From positions 1-64,000 of the forward strand of contig JBBQWM010000019.1 of the NCBI GenBank assembly GCA_038210655.1: a stretch of 64,000 nucleotides of DNA, read 5' to 3'. This stretch comes from 54-19 sp038210655 (GTDB taxonomy: Bacteria; Chloroflexota; Chloroflexia; Chloroheliales; Chloroheliaceae). The position numbers and the translations under genes are program-made. Position 1 is the first letter of the stretch; each line of letters starts with the position of its first letter. Positions 41,792-49,817 of this stretch are shown in pieces. The notes under the pieces are model-generated. The model made no database searches. It had not been told where the DNA came from and saw only the letters and a list, made by a program, of their open reading frames with translations.

Positions 41792-42445
41792 CTAAATGAC
41801 GTGCCGGAAGGCTTCCAGCACGTCCGGGTCGAATTGGAGGCCAGCCTTGGCCAGCAGTTCGATCAGGGCTTCTTGTTCGCTAGGTGGTTGAGGATGATCC
41901 GGGCGGCGCGTGAGGAGGGCATCATAAGCGTTGGCGACTGCCAGAATCCGCGCTCCGATTGGGATCAGCAGCCCTTTGCGGCGGCCTGGGTAACCGCCCT
42001 CGCCCGCAAACCATTCGTAGTGAGTTTCGATGATGTTGACCACGTTGTGATAGTCGCGGATAGTTGCCAGTACCCTGGCCCCTTCCAGCACATACTGGCA
42101 CAGGATAATTTGTTCCTGGGGGGTTAGCGTGTCCTGTTTGGCAAGGATTTCGGGCGGGGCGTTAAGAGCGCCATAATCGTGGAAAATACCGGCCAGCCGA
42201 ATATCTTCAATAATTTGTGCGTCAAGACCCATCTCGATAGCAATATCGACCGCATAACGGCTAGTTCGCATGCAATGGGCGGCGCGGGCGGGGTCGGGCT
42301 GTTCGATACCGGCAAAAAGTTGGCGGGCCAGGGCGTGCTTGCGGCTTTCCATTTCAGCCTTGAGTCGATCAATATCGGCGTTGTAATCGGCAATGACCTG
42401 AGCGATATCCAATTGTACCGGGGCTGGATTGGCAATCATACTCAT
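41792..42445 (-). CDS. Degenerate HD-GYP domain protein
   Basis: A 217-residue protein with the HD-GYP phosphodiesterase fold. Conserved: H57 (AHCMRTSRYA), H89-D90 (IFHDYG) and the GYP at 151-153 followed by IPIGARILAVANAYDAL. Altered: HDxGK reads HDYGA, the HHE motif reads HYE, and VAD reads VAN, so several metal ligands of canonical c-di-GMP phosphodiesterases are missing. It may be inactive or have another substrate. ATG 42445 has AAGGAG 11 bases upstream; longer frames are possible. It converges with plsX. Confidence 0.8.
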   Translation of the reverse strand: MSMIANPAPVQLDIAQVIADYNADIDRLKAEMESRKHALARQLFAGIEQPDPARAAHCMRTSRYAVDIAIEMGLDAQIIEDIRLAGIFHDYGALNAPPEILAKQDTLTPQEQIILCQYVLEGARVLATIRDYHNVVNIIETHYEWFAGEGGYPGRRKGLLIPIGARILAVANAYDALLTRRPDHPQPPSEQEALIELLAKAGLQFDPDVLEAFRHVI

Positions 42446-42520
42446 AGTACTGAAAACTCCTTCCGCACTGGTTTGTTTTCCAGACAAGCTCAAATAGCCC
42501 GGAAAATCATAATGTTAAAT

Positions 42521-42570
42521 CAACCAGACCGGGTAAGTAAGTGGTTAACCCTGTTCCGCCCGGTTGGTTG
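42521..42570. repeat. Dyad upstream of the HD-GYP gene
   Basis: CAACCAGACCGGG (42521-42533) and CCCGGTTGGTTG (42559-42570) pair with one bulge. On the minus strand it would lie in the leader of the HD-GYP gene. Confidence 0.45.
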
Positions 42571-42776
42571 CTCACTTATCCTTGAGCTATAAAAATATCC
42601 ACAAGAGTTAAAACGAGCAATGACTTCAAGTTTTGAAATATTTCTTCTGGGTACATTCTAACTGCTTTCCAGGCAAGATACAATAGTTTGCTCTATATGA
42701 ATTTTTTACTCGTTGTACCCTTTAGCAAAATGCCAGGTAATTGAGCTAAGAACCTATAGGCTCTAAACACTCTTAT

Positions 42777-42852
42777 CTGTAGGAGCGAGCTTCTGCTCGC
42801 GATTGAAACATTGGCTAGGTCTTCAATCGCGAGCAGAAGCTCGCTCCTACAG
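42777..42852. repeat. Interspersed palindrome, CTGTAGGAGCGAGC family
   Basis: A perfect 31-bp inverted repeat (outer CTGTAGGAGCGAGCTTCTGC) around a 14-nt centre. Same family as 31173-31248, including the asymmetric GGCTAGGTCTTCAATCGCGAGC part and both flanks. Confidence 0.85.
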
Positions 42853-42872
42853 GGTTTAATATCTTTACATTT

Positions 42873-43042
42873 GTAATTACCCCTTTGGGCGACCACGTAG
42901 GGTCGCCCCTACCAAATCCGTTATAGGGTGCGACACAATACGCCGACGAGCATCCGGGGGAGAAGGGGAGGGTCGCCCCTACCAAATCCGTTGTAGGGTG
43001 CGACCGTCTGTGGTTGTCCAAAGGGGTAGGCTGAGTAGTTAC
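42873..43042. mobile_element. MITE-like element inserted in the flank of a palindrome
   Basis: A 170-bp element with ends GTAATTAC (42873-42880) and GTAGTTAC (43035-43042), flanked by perfect 8-bp direct copies of TTACATTT (42865-42872 and 43043-43050). Removing the element and one copy restores a sequence matching the uninterrupted flank at about 31241-31280. Inside are two 35-bp direct copies (42900-42934, 42970-43004; 34 of 35 identical) starting GGGTCGCCCCTACC. Confidence 0.82.
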
Positions 43043-43068
43043 TTACATTTTGCTATAAGCTTTGGGGG

Positions 43069-46000
43069 TTAATCAGCAATCAATCGCTTGATGGTGGCCT
43101 GGACTTCTTCAAGACGGTAGGGCTTGCTGATTACTTCGCTGATGCCGTGTAGCCGGAGCATTTCGGGTTCGAGATCGACCCCCCAGCCAGTTACAAGGGC
43201 AACCGGCAAATTAGGGCGGAGCTTTTTGATGGCGCGGGTTACGTTCCAACCGCTCACATCGGCGATACTCAGATCACTAAAGACTAGATCGAAACCATCC
43301 GGGTTATCGGTGACAAGCTGAATAGCTTCCTGGCCACTGGTGGTAGTAGTTACGATATGCTGGTCAGTTTGCAAAATCCGGCGCAGAATATAGAGCAGGT
43401 TCGGGTCGTCGTCCACGATTAAAATGCGGCAGGGAGGGACGGCTAAGGCTTTTGAAAGGGCGGCTTTTGAGGCGGCTTTTTTCTCGGGTGCGATAGTTTC
43501 GGCTAATGGTAACTTGATGATAAAGCGACTTCCTTGCCCCAACGTACTCTCGATTTCGATAGTACCTTTGTGCCGGGCGATAATACTATTGGAGACGCTC
43601 AGGCCCAGCCCATGACCTTCTTTGGCTTTGGTCGTAAAGAACGGCTCGAACAGGCGGCGCTGGGTTTCTTCGCTCATCCCCATCCCGCTATCGCTTACCA
43701 CTAACCAGACTTTATCATCGTGCAATTCCGTGCATAAAGTTAATTGACCTCCCAGTGGCATTGCATCCACCGCATTTAAGACCAAGTTGGTGATGACTTC
43801 GCGTAGCTCCGAGGCGTTGCCGTTGACCGGTGGAACCAGTTCGGTCTCGATTTCCACCCCTATTGTTATGCCCCGTTGCTGGGCTGTGCCGCGCCAGCGT
43901 GGACGAGTCAATTCGACCACATCGTTCACAAGCGAATTTAGATCGACCGGGCTAAAACCGTTACTTTCGTGGCTCGGTCCTAGCATCTGCACCCGGCGTA
44001 CCATATGCGCCCCGTCCAGGGCTGATTGGCGCATCATTTTGAGCAAGCGGCGTTCTTCGTCCGCTGGCAACCCGTTCAATAACAATTCGCTCACCCCCAA
44101 AATCCCGGTTAGCAAATTGTTAAAGTCGTGGGCGACCCCACTGGCTAATTGCCCTAGCGCTCTTAACTGTTCGCTGCGTACAAGCTGTTGTTCCATTGCC
44201 CGTCGTTCGCTCATATCACGCACAATTTGGATAATAACCTGCTCTTCGCCGACCTGTACCAACCGGGCGCTATAGCTGATCGGAAAGCAGGTGCCATCCT
44301 TGCGTTGCATCATGATATTTTCGACGATAGTGGCGGTTTGCTTTTCTTCGGAAGTTTGTAAATTACGCAACTGGTCAAGTTGGGAACGTTCTTCAATCGG
44401 GTAGAGACGATTGACCGGTTGACCCAGCAATTCTTCATAGCTGTAGCCGGTCGTTTCGGTCGCCCGGTGGTTGGCATCCTGAATCTGTCCAGTGACCGGG
44501 TTCAAAAGAAAGATCGGGTCGTTGGCATTTTCCAAAAGAGCCTGATACATATCCCTTTCACGCTTGAGAGCCGCGAAGTTTTTGGCGTTGGTGATAGTGA
44601 CAGCCGCCTGATCTGCCAACCCTTCCAGGTAAGCGACTTCCTCTACCGTAAAATCGCGTGGAATGTGATCGTGAACGCACAAGACTCCCAGCACCCGGCT
44701 CCCTTGCGCTTCCCGTAACTTGATTGGCACGGCGATCCCAGCCCGCCAATTCTCGCGTATCCGTACCGGATTATTGGTAAACTCCGGCAACAAGGCCATG
44801 TCGTACTCTTTCCACAGCTTGCCGGTGACGGCGACGGTTCCGATAAAGCCTTCCCCTAGCTTTAGTTTGACTTTTACCGAATCGGAAGAAACCGCCCCCC
44901 GCACGATCATCCTGACAATTTGGGTTTGCTCTTCGTCTAACAGCGAAAAGCTACACATTGGTACGCCGAGTATCATAATTACTTCGTCCACAATAGTCTG
45001 GAGTACTTCGTCTGGCTCCAACCGAGAGCTAATCAGGCGACTGCTCCGCACCAGACTATCGGCGACTCGTCGCGCCGCTTGCTCACGACCACTACTCCGG
45101 GCATTTAATAAGGCGGCGGCGACCCGGTCAGCGAAAATGGTCATCAGATGTTTTTCAGTGCTAGTAAACTGATGCGGTTCACTATAGTTGACAAACATGA
45201 CACCAAGTGTCTCATCGCGCACGTAGAGCGGCAAACAACCAAAAGCCCCGACTCCGGCCTTGTCTAAGCGCTCGATCACTTCGGTCGGGGTATTGTATTC
45301 GCTCAGTTGCGAGATCAGGACTAGCTCGTGGTTTTCGAGACACTGAAGAAGTTGGGGGCCGACATAAAGCGGACGGTTTGTGAAAACTTCCGCTAAGTTC
45401 AAAGCGGTCAAGCGGTAATTCAACCCTTCTCTAGGGTCGTAAGTCCAGATTGCGCCGGAAAAGGCCCCCAAAGCCTGTACTACATTTTCCAAAGCCAGCC
45501 GACCTATTTCAGGCAGGGTCAGGCTGTTATTGATACTGTTGGCGGTGTGGGCTAATAAGGTCAGATTTTCGAGGTGGTTAGCGGTTGTTCGGGCCAGATA
45601 TACCGAGTGAATTAGAGAAGCAGCCATTGAAGCAAAGAAACTGACTATTTCAACATCAAGCTCGTCAAAAGCGTCCAGGTTGGCGCTCTGGATGTCCAAG
45701 ACCCCAATCAACTCAGTGCTATTATAAAGGAGCGGTACAGTTAGCTCCGAGCCGCCTATTATCTTATGCTCAAATGGGTAATACCGAGGGTCTTTGTGAA
45801 CGTCGCCTATGTTTGTTACCTGCCGATGACTCCCGACCCAGCCAATTAAGCCGCGTCGTCCCTGGTGGGCTTCTTCATCTAGTTTGGGCTGCCAATCCAG
45901 TATGCTTTTGTGTAGAAGCGGGTTGCTAATCAAAAAGCCAGTTCCGGCTTTGAATTCAAGTGCCTGCCCTTTTTCGTCCACCAAAAAAATCTCACAGTTG

Positions 46001-46197
46001 GGGTAGCCTAATTCAGAGTGAATAATATCTGCCAGTGCTTGAAGCAACATTTGAATACGGTCTTTGGTCAAAAAAGCTGGTTGAGGATTAATCTTTTGGA
46101 GAGCTAATACGGCCCGGCCCAAATGGGCCAATCGTTTGTCACTTGCGGCAAATAATTGTGGGATGGAAAAAGTGTTCTTGCCGTTCATATCCTGCAT
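43069..46197 (-). CDS. Hybrid sensor histidine kinase, GAF-GAF-GAF-PAS-HisKA-HATPase-REC
   Basis: A 1042-residue cytosolic hybrid kinase. Three GAF domains (about 40-195, 210-360, 375-535) are followed by a PAS domain (about 550-665; ENANDPIFLLNPVTGQIQDA). The phosphoacceptor is H690 in VAHDFNNLLTG, and the ATPase domain shows LVLNAVDAM and DSGMGMSEE. The C-terminal receiver has VDDDPNLL and the phosphoacceptor in VFSDLSIADV. The HDFNN type of H-box is typical of such kinases. There is no membrane segment, so it senses an internal signal. AGGAT precedes the ATG by 5 bases; an ATG at 46188 is an alternative. No cognate DNA-binding regulator is adjacent. Confidence 0.92.
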   Translation of the reverse strand: MQDMNGKNTFSIPQLFAASDKRLAHLGRAVLALQKINPQPAFLTKDRIQMLLQALADIIHSELGYPNCEIFLVDEKGQALEFKAGTGFLISNPLLHKSILDWQPKLDEEAHQGRRGLIGWVGSHRQVTNIGDVHKDPRYYPFEHKIIGGSELTVPLLYNSTELIGVLDIQSANLDAFDELDVEIVSFFASMAASLIHSVYLARTTANHLENLTLLAHTANSINNSLTLPEIGRLALENVVQALGAFSGAIWTYDPREGLNYRLTALNLAEVFTNRPLYVGPQLLQCLENHELVLISQLSEYNTPTEVIERLDKAGVGAFGCLPLYVRDETLGVMFVNYSEPHQFTSTEKHLMTIFADRVAAALLNARSSGREQAARRVADSLVRSSRLISSRLEPDEVLQTIVDEVIMILGVPMCSFSLLDEEQTQIVRMIVRGAVSSDSVKVKLKLGEGFIGTVAVTGKLWKEYDMALLPEFTNNPVRIRENWRAGIAVPIKLREAQGSRVLGVLCVHDHIPRDFTVEEVAYLEGLADQAAVTITNAKNFAALKRERDMYQALLENANDPIFLLNPVTGQIQDANHRATETTGYSYEELLGQPVNRLYPIEERSQLDQLRNLQTSEEKQTATIVENIMMQRKDGTCFPISYSARLVQVGEEQVIIQIVRDMSERRAMEQQLVRSEQLRALGQLASGVAHDFNNLLTGILGVSELLLNGLPADEERRLLKMMRQSALDGAHMVRRVQMLGPSHESNGFSPVDLNSLVNDVVELTRPRWRGTAQQRGITIGVEIETELVPPVNGNASELREVITNLVLNAVDAMPLGGQLTLCTELHDDKVWLVVSDSGMGMSEETQRRLFEPFFTTKAKEGHGLGLSVSNSIIARHKGTIEIESTLGQGSRFIIKLPLAETIAPEKKAASKAALSKALAVPPCRILIVDDDPNLLYILRRILQTDQHIVTTTTSGQEAIQLVTDNPDGFDLVFSDLSIADVSGWNVTRAIKKLRPNLPVALVTGWGVDLEPEMLRLHGISEVISKPYRLEEVQATIKRLIAD

Positions 46198-46519
46198 GTA
46201 TATCCTAGCCTTACAGTCGAAAATTGAATCTTTATTCCCCTTAAAGTCCTTTCTAGGATAGATTATACGCGATAGCTCTCAATAAGTCACGCATTCCTAA
46301 GAATAATCTTGGAAAAAACTAACTATTGCCGGTCTTGGCGCTGTAGAAAGCTAAGCCATAACGATGCAAGCTATACATAACTCAGATTGAGCTAGAAAGA
46401 AGAGGGCACCCCTATTTTTGAAATCCACAGTTCAAATTCAAAAATAGGGGTGCTTATCAGAAGTAAAGAAAGTAGAGTAAGCTATTAAGAAAGTACCAAG
46501 AAGAAGACCTGAGCGATAG
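46198..46519. other. Intergenic region with a 17-bp perfect hairpin
   Basis: About 320 bp between two minus-strand genes. The only strong feature is the hairpin at 46406-46453. Promoter elements for the sensor kinase are not clear. Confidence 0.5.
46406..46453. terminator. 17-bp perfect hairpin downstream of the 112-residue gene
   Basis: GCACCCCTATTTTTGAA (46406-46422) and TTCAAAAATAGGGGTGC (46437-46453) with a 14-nt loop, 66 bp beyond the stop of the small gene on the minus strand. It lacks a trailing T run, so it may be a mobile palindrome serving as a terminator. Confidence 0.5.
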
Positions 46520-46858
46520 CTAATCTTTCTTCTCTTTGTCCTTTTCTTGCGGGTTGATTTTGGTGCTAAACTTGAAGCGCATGGTGCGGGCATTAGAGCT
46601 TTCGCCACTAACATCCAGGTTCACGACCGGGCTACCGTCTTTGTTGCTAATCTCAACGTTGGCGGTAAATTCCATCTCGATGTCGGCCTCTTTTTCGATA
46701 GTAGTGCGTACTTCGTCGAAAACGGCTTTGACGATTTCGGCTACGCTAACGTAGACGTGCTTGTCGGTGCCATCGTCTCCACTAGCCCGCTTTACCAGCC
46801 CCGCCGAAGTGCGCGGGGGTTCTTGTTTGCCGGTTGTAACAGTTACTTTAAGGGCCAT
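46520..46858 (-). CDS. 112-residue protein, possibly Trypco2-like, unknown function
   Basis: A small soluble protein. After a polar N-terminus it has VYVSVAEIVKAVFDEVRTTI, then two strands (MEFTANVEIS, PVVNLDVSG) and TMRFKFSTKI, ending in a charged Lys/Glu/Asp tail. The order helix-then-strands recalls the trypsin-co-occurring domains of bacterial conflict systems, but the match is by eye and weak. AAGGAG lies 11 bases before the ATG. No protease partner is adjacent; the nearest genes are a sensor kinase and the exopolysaccharide operon. Confidence 0.6.
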   Translation of the reverse strand: MALKVTVTTGKQEPPRTSAGLVKRASGDDGTDKHVYVSVAEIVKAVFDEVRTTIEKEADIEMEFTANVEISNKDGSPVVNLDVSGESSNARTMRFKFSTKINPQEKDKEKKD

Positions 46859-46976
46859 TTTCTATTATGCTCCTTTTCAGTTGTCGATAATTTATTCATT
46901 TACTGCTTTCGGCATTATAGCATACGCGCTCGGCAGTGTATCTTAGCTCGTGTTAGAGTCGTATTTGAACTTCGCC

Positions 46977-48023
46977 TTAGCGCCCCGATAGCCGACCAGT
47001 TTGCCAGACCCGCTGTAGACGGCCTAGCCCCCGCCCGCCAACCGATTTTACCAACGCCAAAGGTGCGGCCTGTTTTATACGCCGGATTGTCTCTTGCTTC
47101 ATCAACCGCAAAGATTGGTCTGCGCCGAAAAGCGCCTCATATTCCAGCGCCAGGTCCAGCCCGAAGCCGGTTTGCCCATCGAGTAGCGCGAAAATCCACA
47201 GCAAAATATACTCGCGTCTGCTACAACCGGCTTGATGTAGCCACTCGATAGTTCTAAAATAGCGGGCTTCGCACCAACCGGGGCTGGTTTTGACGGTGCG
47301 GCCCATCATGTCAGGATCGAGCGTCTGCCCCTCGGTATTAAGCCGGGCGAGACTTGCCGGTCTTAATCTGACCGCTCCCATCACGTTCAGGTTGGAGAGC
47401 CAAAAGCCGTTGCCAGTAAGCTCCTGGTGGGCTTCGACAAACAGGTCTTCACCCTGATAAGCGTTTATCAGCCCCGGCTCAATATCGACCGCCAAAACCT
47501 GCCAACGTATTTCTTCTTTTAAGCTGTTAAAAAGCCGTAAATCGGTTCCCTGTGAGTCCACCTTAAACCAGTCTAACCGCTCCAAATCTAGCTGCTCCAT
47601 AACCGCATCCAGAGTGGTAGCCCGTAACCGGGTTTCTTTTTCGACCCTAAAAAGGTCGGCGAAAAGATAGTTGCCGAGCGAAGCCGTATCAGGCGGGAGA
47701 GTACTGGAACAATAGGGGGAAGCAGTTTGGTAAAAGGGGATTTCGCCCTCGGTCGGGTTGGCACTGACGGCCTGATTAAAGATGGTCGCTTTATGGAAGC
47801 GGCCTTGTGGCACTTCGCGGGTCTCTCTTAAATCCGGGTCAAACCCGACGTAGATCGAATGTGGTGCAATCTTGTGCCAGATTTGGGGGGTTCCGCCCGA
47901 TGCCCCGATGTCGAGCAGTACCGGATGATAGTTTAGCTCGGTTAACAACTGACCGTAGACCTTGTTCATCAAGCTACCCATTCGGGGTTTGGCGACTGCC
48001 CCACCTTGACGGCTGACATCCAA
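46977..48023 (-). CDS. FkbM-like methyltransferase
   Basis: A 348-residue protein with a SAM-binding fold: LLDIGASGGTPQIW near residue 36 is the glycine-rich motif, YVGFDPD the second strand, and LDWFKVDSQGTDLRLF the FkbM-type KxDxxGxE-like segment with Thr-Asp in place of the usual acidic pair. Such enzymes O-methylate sugars in surface glycans. The start is uncertain: TTG 48023 is 5 bp after the kinase stop; ATG 47981 is an alternative. It is the last gene of the exopolysaccharide operon. Confidence 0.78.
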   Translation of the reverse strand: MDVSRQGGAVAKPRMGSLMNKVYGQLLTELNYHPVLLDIGASGGTPQIWHKIAPHSIYVGFDPDLRETREVPQGRFHKATIFNQAVSANPTEGEIPFYQTASPYCSSTLPPDTASLGNYLFADLFRVEKETRLRATTLDAVMEQLDLERLDWFKVDSQGTDLRLFNSLKEEIRWQVLAVDIEPGLINAYQGEDLFVEAHQELTGNGFWLSNLNVMGAVRLRPASLARLNTEGQTLDPDMMGRTVKTSPGWCEARYFRTIEWLHQAGCSRREYILLWIFALLDGQTGFGLDLALEYEALFGADQSLRLMKQETIRRIKQAAPLALVKSVGGRGLGRLQRVWQTGRLSGR

Positions 48024-48028
48024 TAATT

Positions 48029-48781
48029 CTAATACCCATAGCGTGAACGGGATTGACGGGCGTTATTAAGGACGCTTCCGAGCAGATTGGCATGAACTTT
48101 TTCAAGCTGTTCTTTAGCTTCGCGGGCTTCGTCTCGGCTGGTCTTACCGGCCTTGAGAACCAGCAGAGCGCCGTCCAGTTTGGCAGCCAGCACCGCCGCA
48201 TCCGTAACCGCCAGCAGGGGCGGCGCGTCAAACAGCACGTAATCGGCTTCGTTACGCAAGTAATCGATCAAGTCGCGCATCAACGAGGAGCCGAGAATCT
48301 CGGCGGGATTGGGTGGGAGCGGCCCACTGGTCAGCAGTCGCAAATTCGGTACGCTGGTCTGGATTAGCGGTAAATCGGCAAAAGGACTATAGATTTTGCC
48401 TTTGCCATTATTAGCAGGGGCGGCGGAACCGGCGTTGAGCAGACTGCTGGTCAACCCTTGCTGGTTGGAAAGACCGAAAATAGTGTGTAAGGCCGGACGA
48501 CGCAAATCGGCATCGACCAAAATTACCCGACTGCCCATCTGGGCGAAAGTGACCGCCAGGTTTGCGACCGCGACTGATTTATCCTCACCGGGTTGGGGAC
48601 TGGTCAAGAGCAGGGTGCGTACCGGCTTTTCGATGCTACTAAATTGTAGGTTGGTTCGCAAGGTACGGTAAGCTTCGGCGGCAGGCGAACGCGGGTCAAG
48701 CAACGTCACCAGACTTTCGAGGCCGAGACGGTTGCTATCCGAGGTAGCTTTCTGGCTGGGATTTCTAAATTGCAAACTCAA
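48029..48781 (-). CDS. CpsD-like bacterial tyrosine kinase
   Basis: A 250-residue BY-kinase that controls exopolysaccharide chain length together with the Wzz protein just upstream. Walker A reads SPQPGEDKSVAVANLA, where families normally have GEGKS/T. Walker A-prime VILVDADLRRP and Walker B LFDAPPLLAVTDA are intact. The C-terminal tyrosine cluster is reduced to RYGY. The open frame extends to 48889 inside the Wzz gene, but the TTG at 48781 has AAGGAG nine bases upstream, overlapping the Wzz stop, and gives the family N-terminus. Confidence 0.85.
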   Translation of the reverse strand: MSLQFRNPSQKATSDSNRLGLESLVTLLDPRSPAAEAYRTLRTNLQFSSIEKPVRTLLLTSPQPGEDKSVAVANLAVTFAQMGSRVILVDADLRRPALHTIFGLSNQQGLTSSLLNAGSAAPANNGKGKIYSPFADLPLIQTSVPNLRLLTSGPLPPNPAEILGSSLMRDLIDYLRNEADYVLFDAPPLLAVTDAAVLAAKLDGALLVLKAGKTSRDEAREAKEQLEKVHANLLGSVLNNARQSRSRYGY

Positions 48782-48794
48782 TCCTGGTTTCTCC

Positions 48795-49580
48795 TTACTT
48801 ACGGCTTTCTTGTGGGCCGACCGGCTTTTCCTCGCCCTGCGCTTTTTTGAGTAAGCTCTCGACCCGCCCGTTGACCGGGGACAGCCCATTGGCGGGCAAT
48901 TTCGGGGCGTGGCTGCTGTTGTAACGCCAGGGCGGGACGGCTCCTAGCACTTTGAGGCCGGTAAACTTTTCTACGTCTTCTTCGGTGCGAAGGCTGCTAT
49001 CAAAAAACTCGACTACAAAGATGAAAATCACCCCCAGCACCAGACCGAGCGCGGCCCCTGCGCCTGTATTCAGGCTAGTGCGCGGCGACGATGGGCGGTC
49101 GGGGACGGGCGCGGGCGAAGTTTTATCGAAAAAGACTTTCGAGTCGTCCGGGGCGCTGGCAACAAAATCAAGGTTCTCGTCGCGGATAATGTCGGCGGCG
49201 GCGTTAGCAATCGCGGCAGCCCTTTTTGCATCGGTATCGCTGACCGTTATTATCAGGGTCGAGTCGTCCGGCTTAGGTTGGGCTTTGATCTTTTCCAAAA
49301 TCTTATCCGGGCCGAGGTCGAAGCGTCCGCGCTGATCGATCTTGGCGGCGATCCCGGTCGAGGAAGTTAGGGTCGCGGCCTGTCGTCTGAGTTCGGTTTT
49401 GATAAATTGGTTCAAGCCTTCGTTGGGGGTGGCCGGTTTGCCGACCACTTTAACGGTTGACTCGTATATCTTGGGCTGGGTCAGGCTGTAACCATAGGCA
49501 ACTCCGGCGGCGACCAGTGCGACCAGCACTGCCAACCACCAGCGTTTGCGTATAATGTTGAGATATTCTCTAAGCTGCAC
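48795..49580 (-). CDS. Wzz-like chain-length/kinase-adaptor protein, copy 1
   Basis: A 261-residue membrane protein. N-terminal TM (WWLAVLVALVAAGVAYGYSL), a periplasmic or extracellular Wzz domain (about 35-165), a second TM (AALGLVLGVIFIFVVEFF) and a cytoplasmic tail that would activate the kinase. The start is GTG at 49580, with GGGGAT seven bases upstream. The kinase gene starts immediately after its stop. Confidence 0.85.
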   Translation of the reverse strand: MQLREYLNIIRKRWWLAVLVALVAAGVAYGYSLTQPKIYESTVKVVGKPATPNEGLNQFIKTELRRQAATLTSSTGIAAKIDQRGRFDLGPDKILEKIKAQPKPDDSTLIITVSDTDAKRAAAIANAAADIIRDENLDFVASAPDDSKVFFDKTSPAPVPDRPSSPRTSLNTGAGAALGLVLGVIFIFVVEFFDSSLRTEEDVEKFTGLKVLGAVPPWRYNSSHAPKLPANGLSPVNGRVESLLKKAQGEEKPVGPQESRK

Positions 49581-49595
49581 GACACATCCCCGTTT

Positions 49596-49813
49596 GATTT
49601 ATGATTTTTGATTTACGATAATCAGTCCAGGTTGCCTAATTACTTGAGGCTCTGAAAAATTAAGAATTCAATCGTAAATAACTGCTTAGCCTTGTCATTC
49701 TGAGGCGGGAGATAGGCTGGATTTAGCCAAAGATAGTTCCCCGCCGAAGAATCTAGACCCTTTGCTGCGGCCCAGGGTGACACGGTTAATTAGTGACAAT
49801 CCTAATCGTAAAT
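49596..49813. repeat. Heptamer array split by a palindromic element, between the two Wzz genes
   Basis: GATTTAT, GATTTTT, GATTTAC, GATAATC (49596-49623), then inverted AATCGTAAAT (49670-49679). A palindromic element of the TGTCAYYCTGAG family (49693-49783) follows, and a second AATCGTAAAT (49804-49813). The element looks inserted into or next to an older heptamer dyad. Confidence 0.65.
49693..49783. repeat. Palindromic element, TGTCAYYCTGAG family
   Basis: TGTCATTCTGAGGCGGGA at one end and CAGGGTGACA at the other, with GAAGAATCTAGACCC inside. About four fifths identical by eye to the core of 28129-28249. The terminal GTAACTAC boxes and target duplication are not recognisable. Confidence 0.65.
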
Positions 49814-49817
49814 CCCT

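Larger units (their letters stand above)
42446..43068. other. Repeat-rich intergenic region between the sensor kinase and the HD-GYP gene
   Basis: About 620 bp without a credible gene. It contains a dyad (42521-42570), the CTGTAGGAGCGAGC palindrome (42777-42852), and the mobile element 42873-43042 inserted into the palindrome's downstream flank. Confidence 0.75.

Noticed and set aside
48782..48889. Longer N-terminus for the tyrosine kinase
   Set aside because: The extension lies inside the Wzz gene and is basic low-complexity sequence. TTG 48781 has a strong ribosome site and gives the family start.
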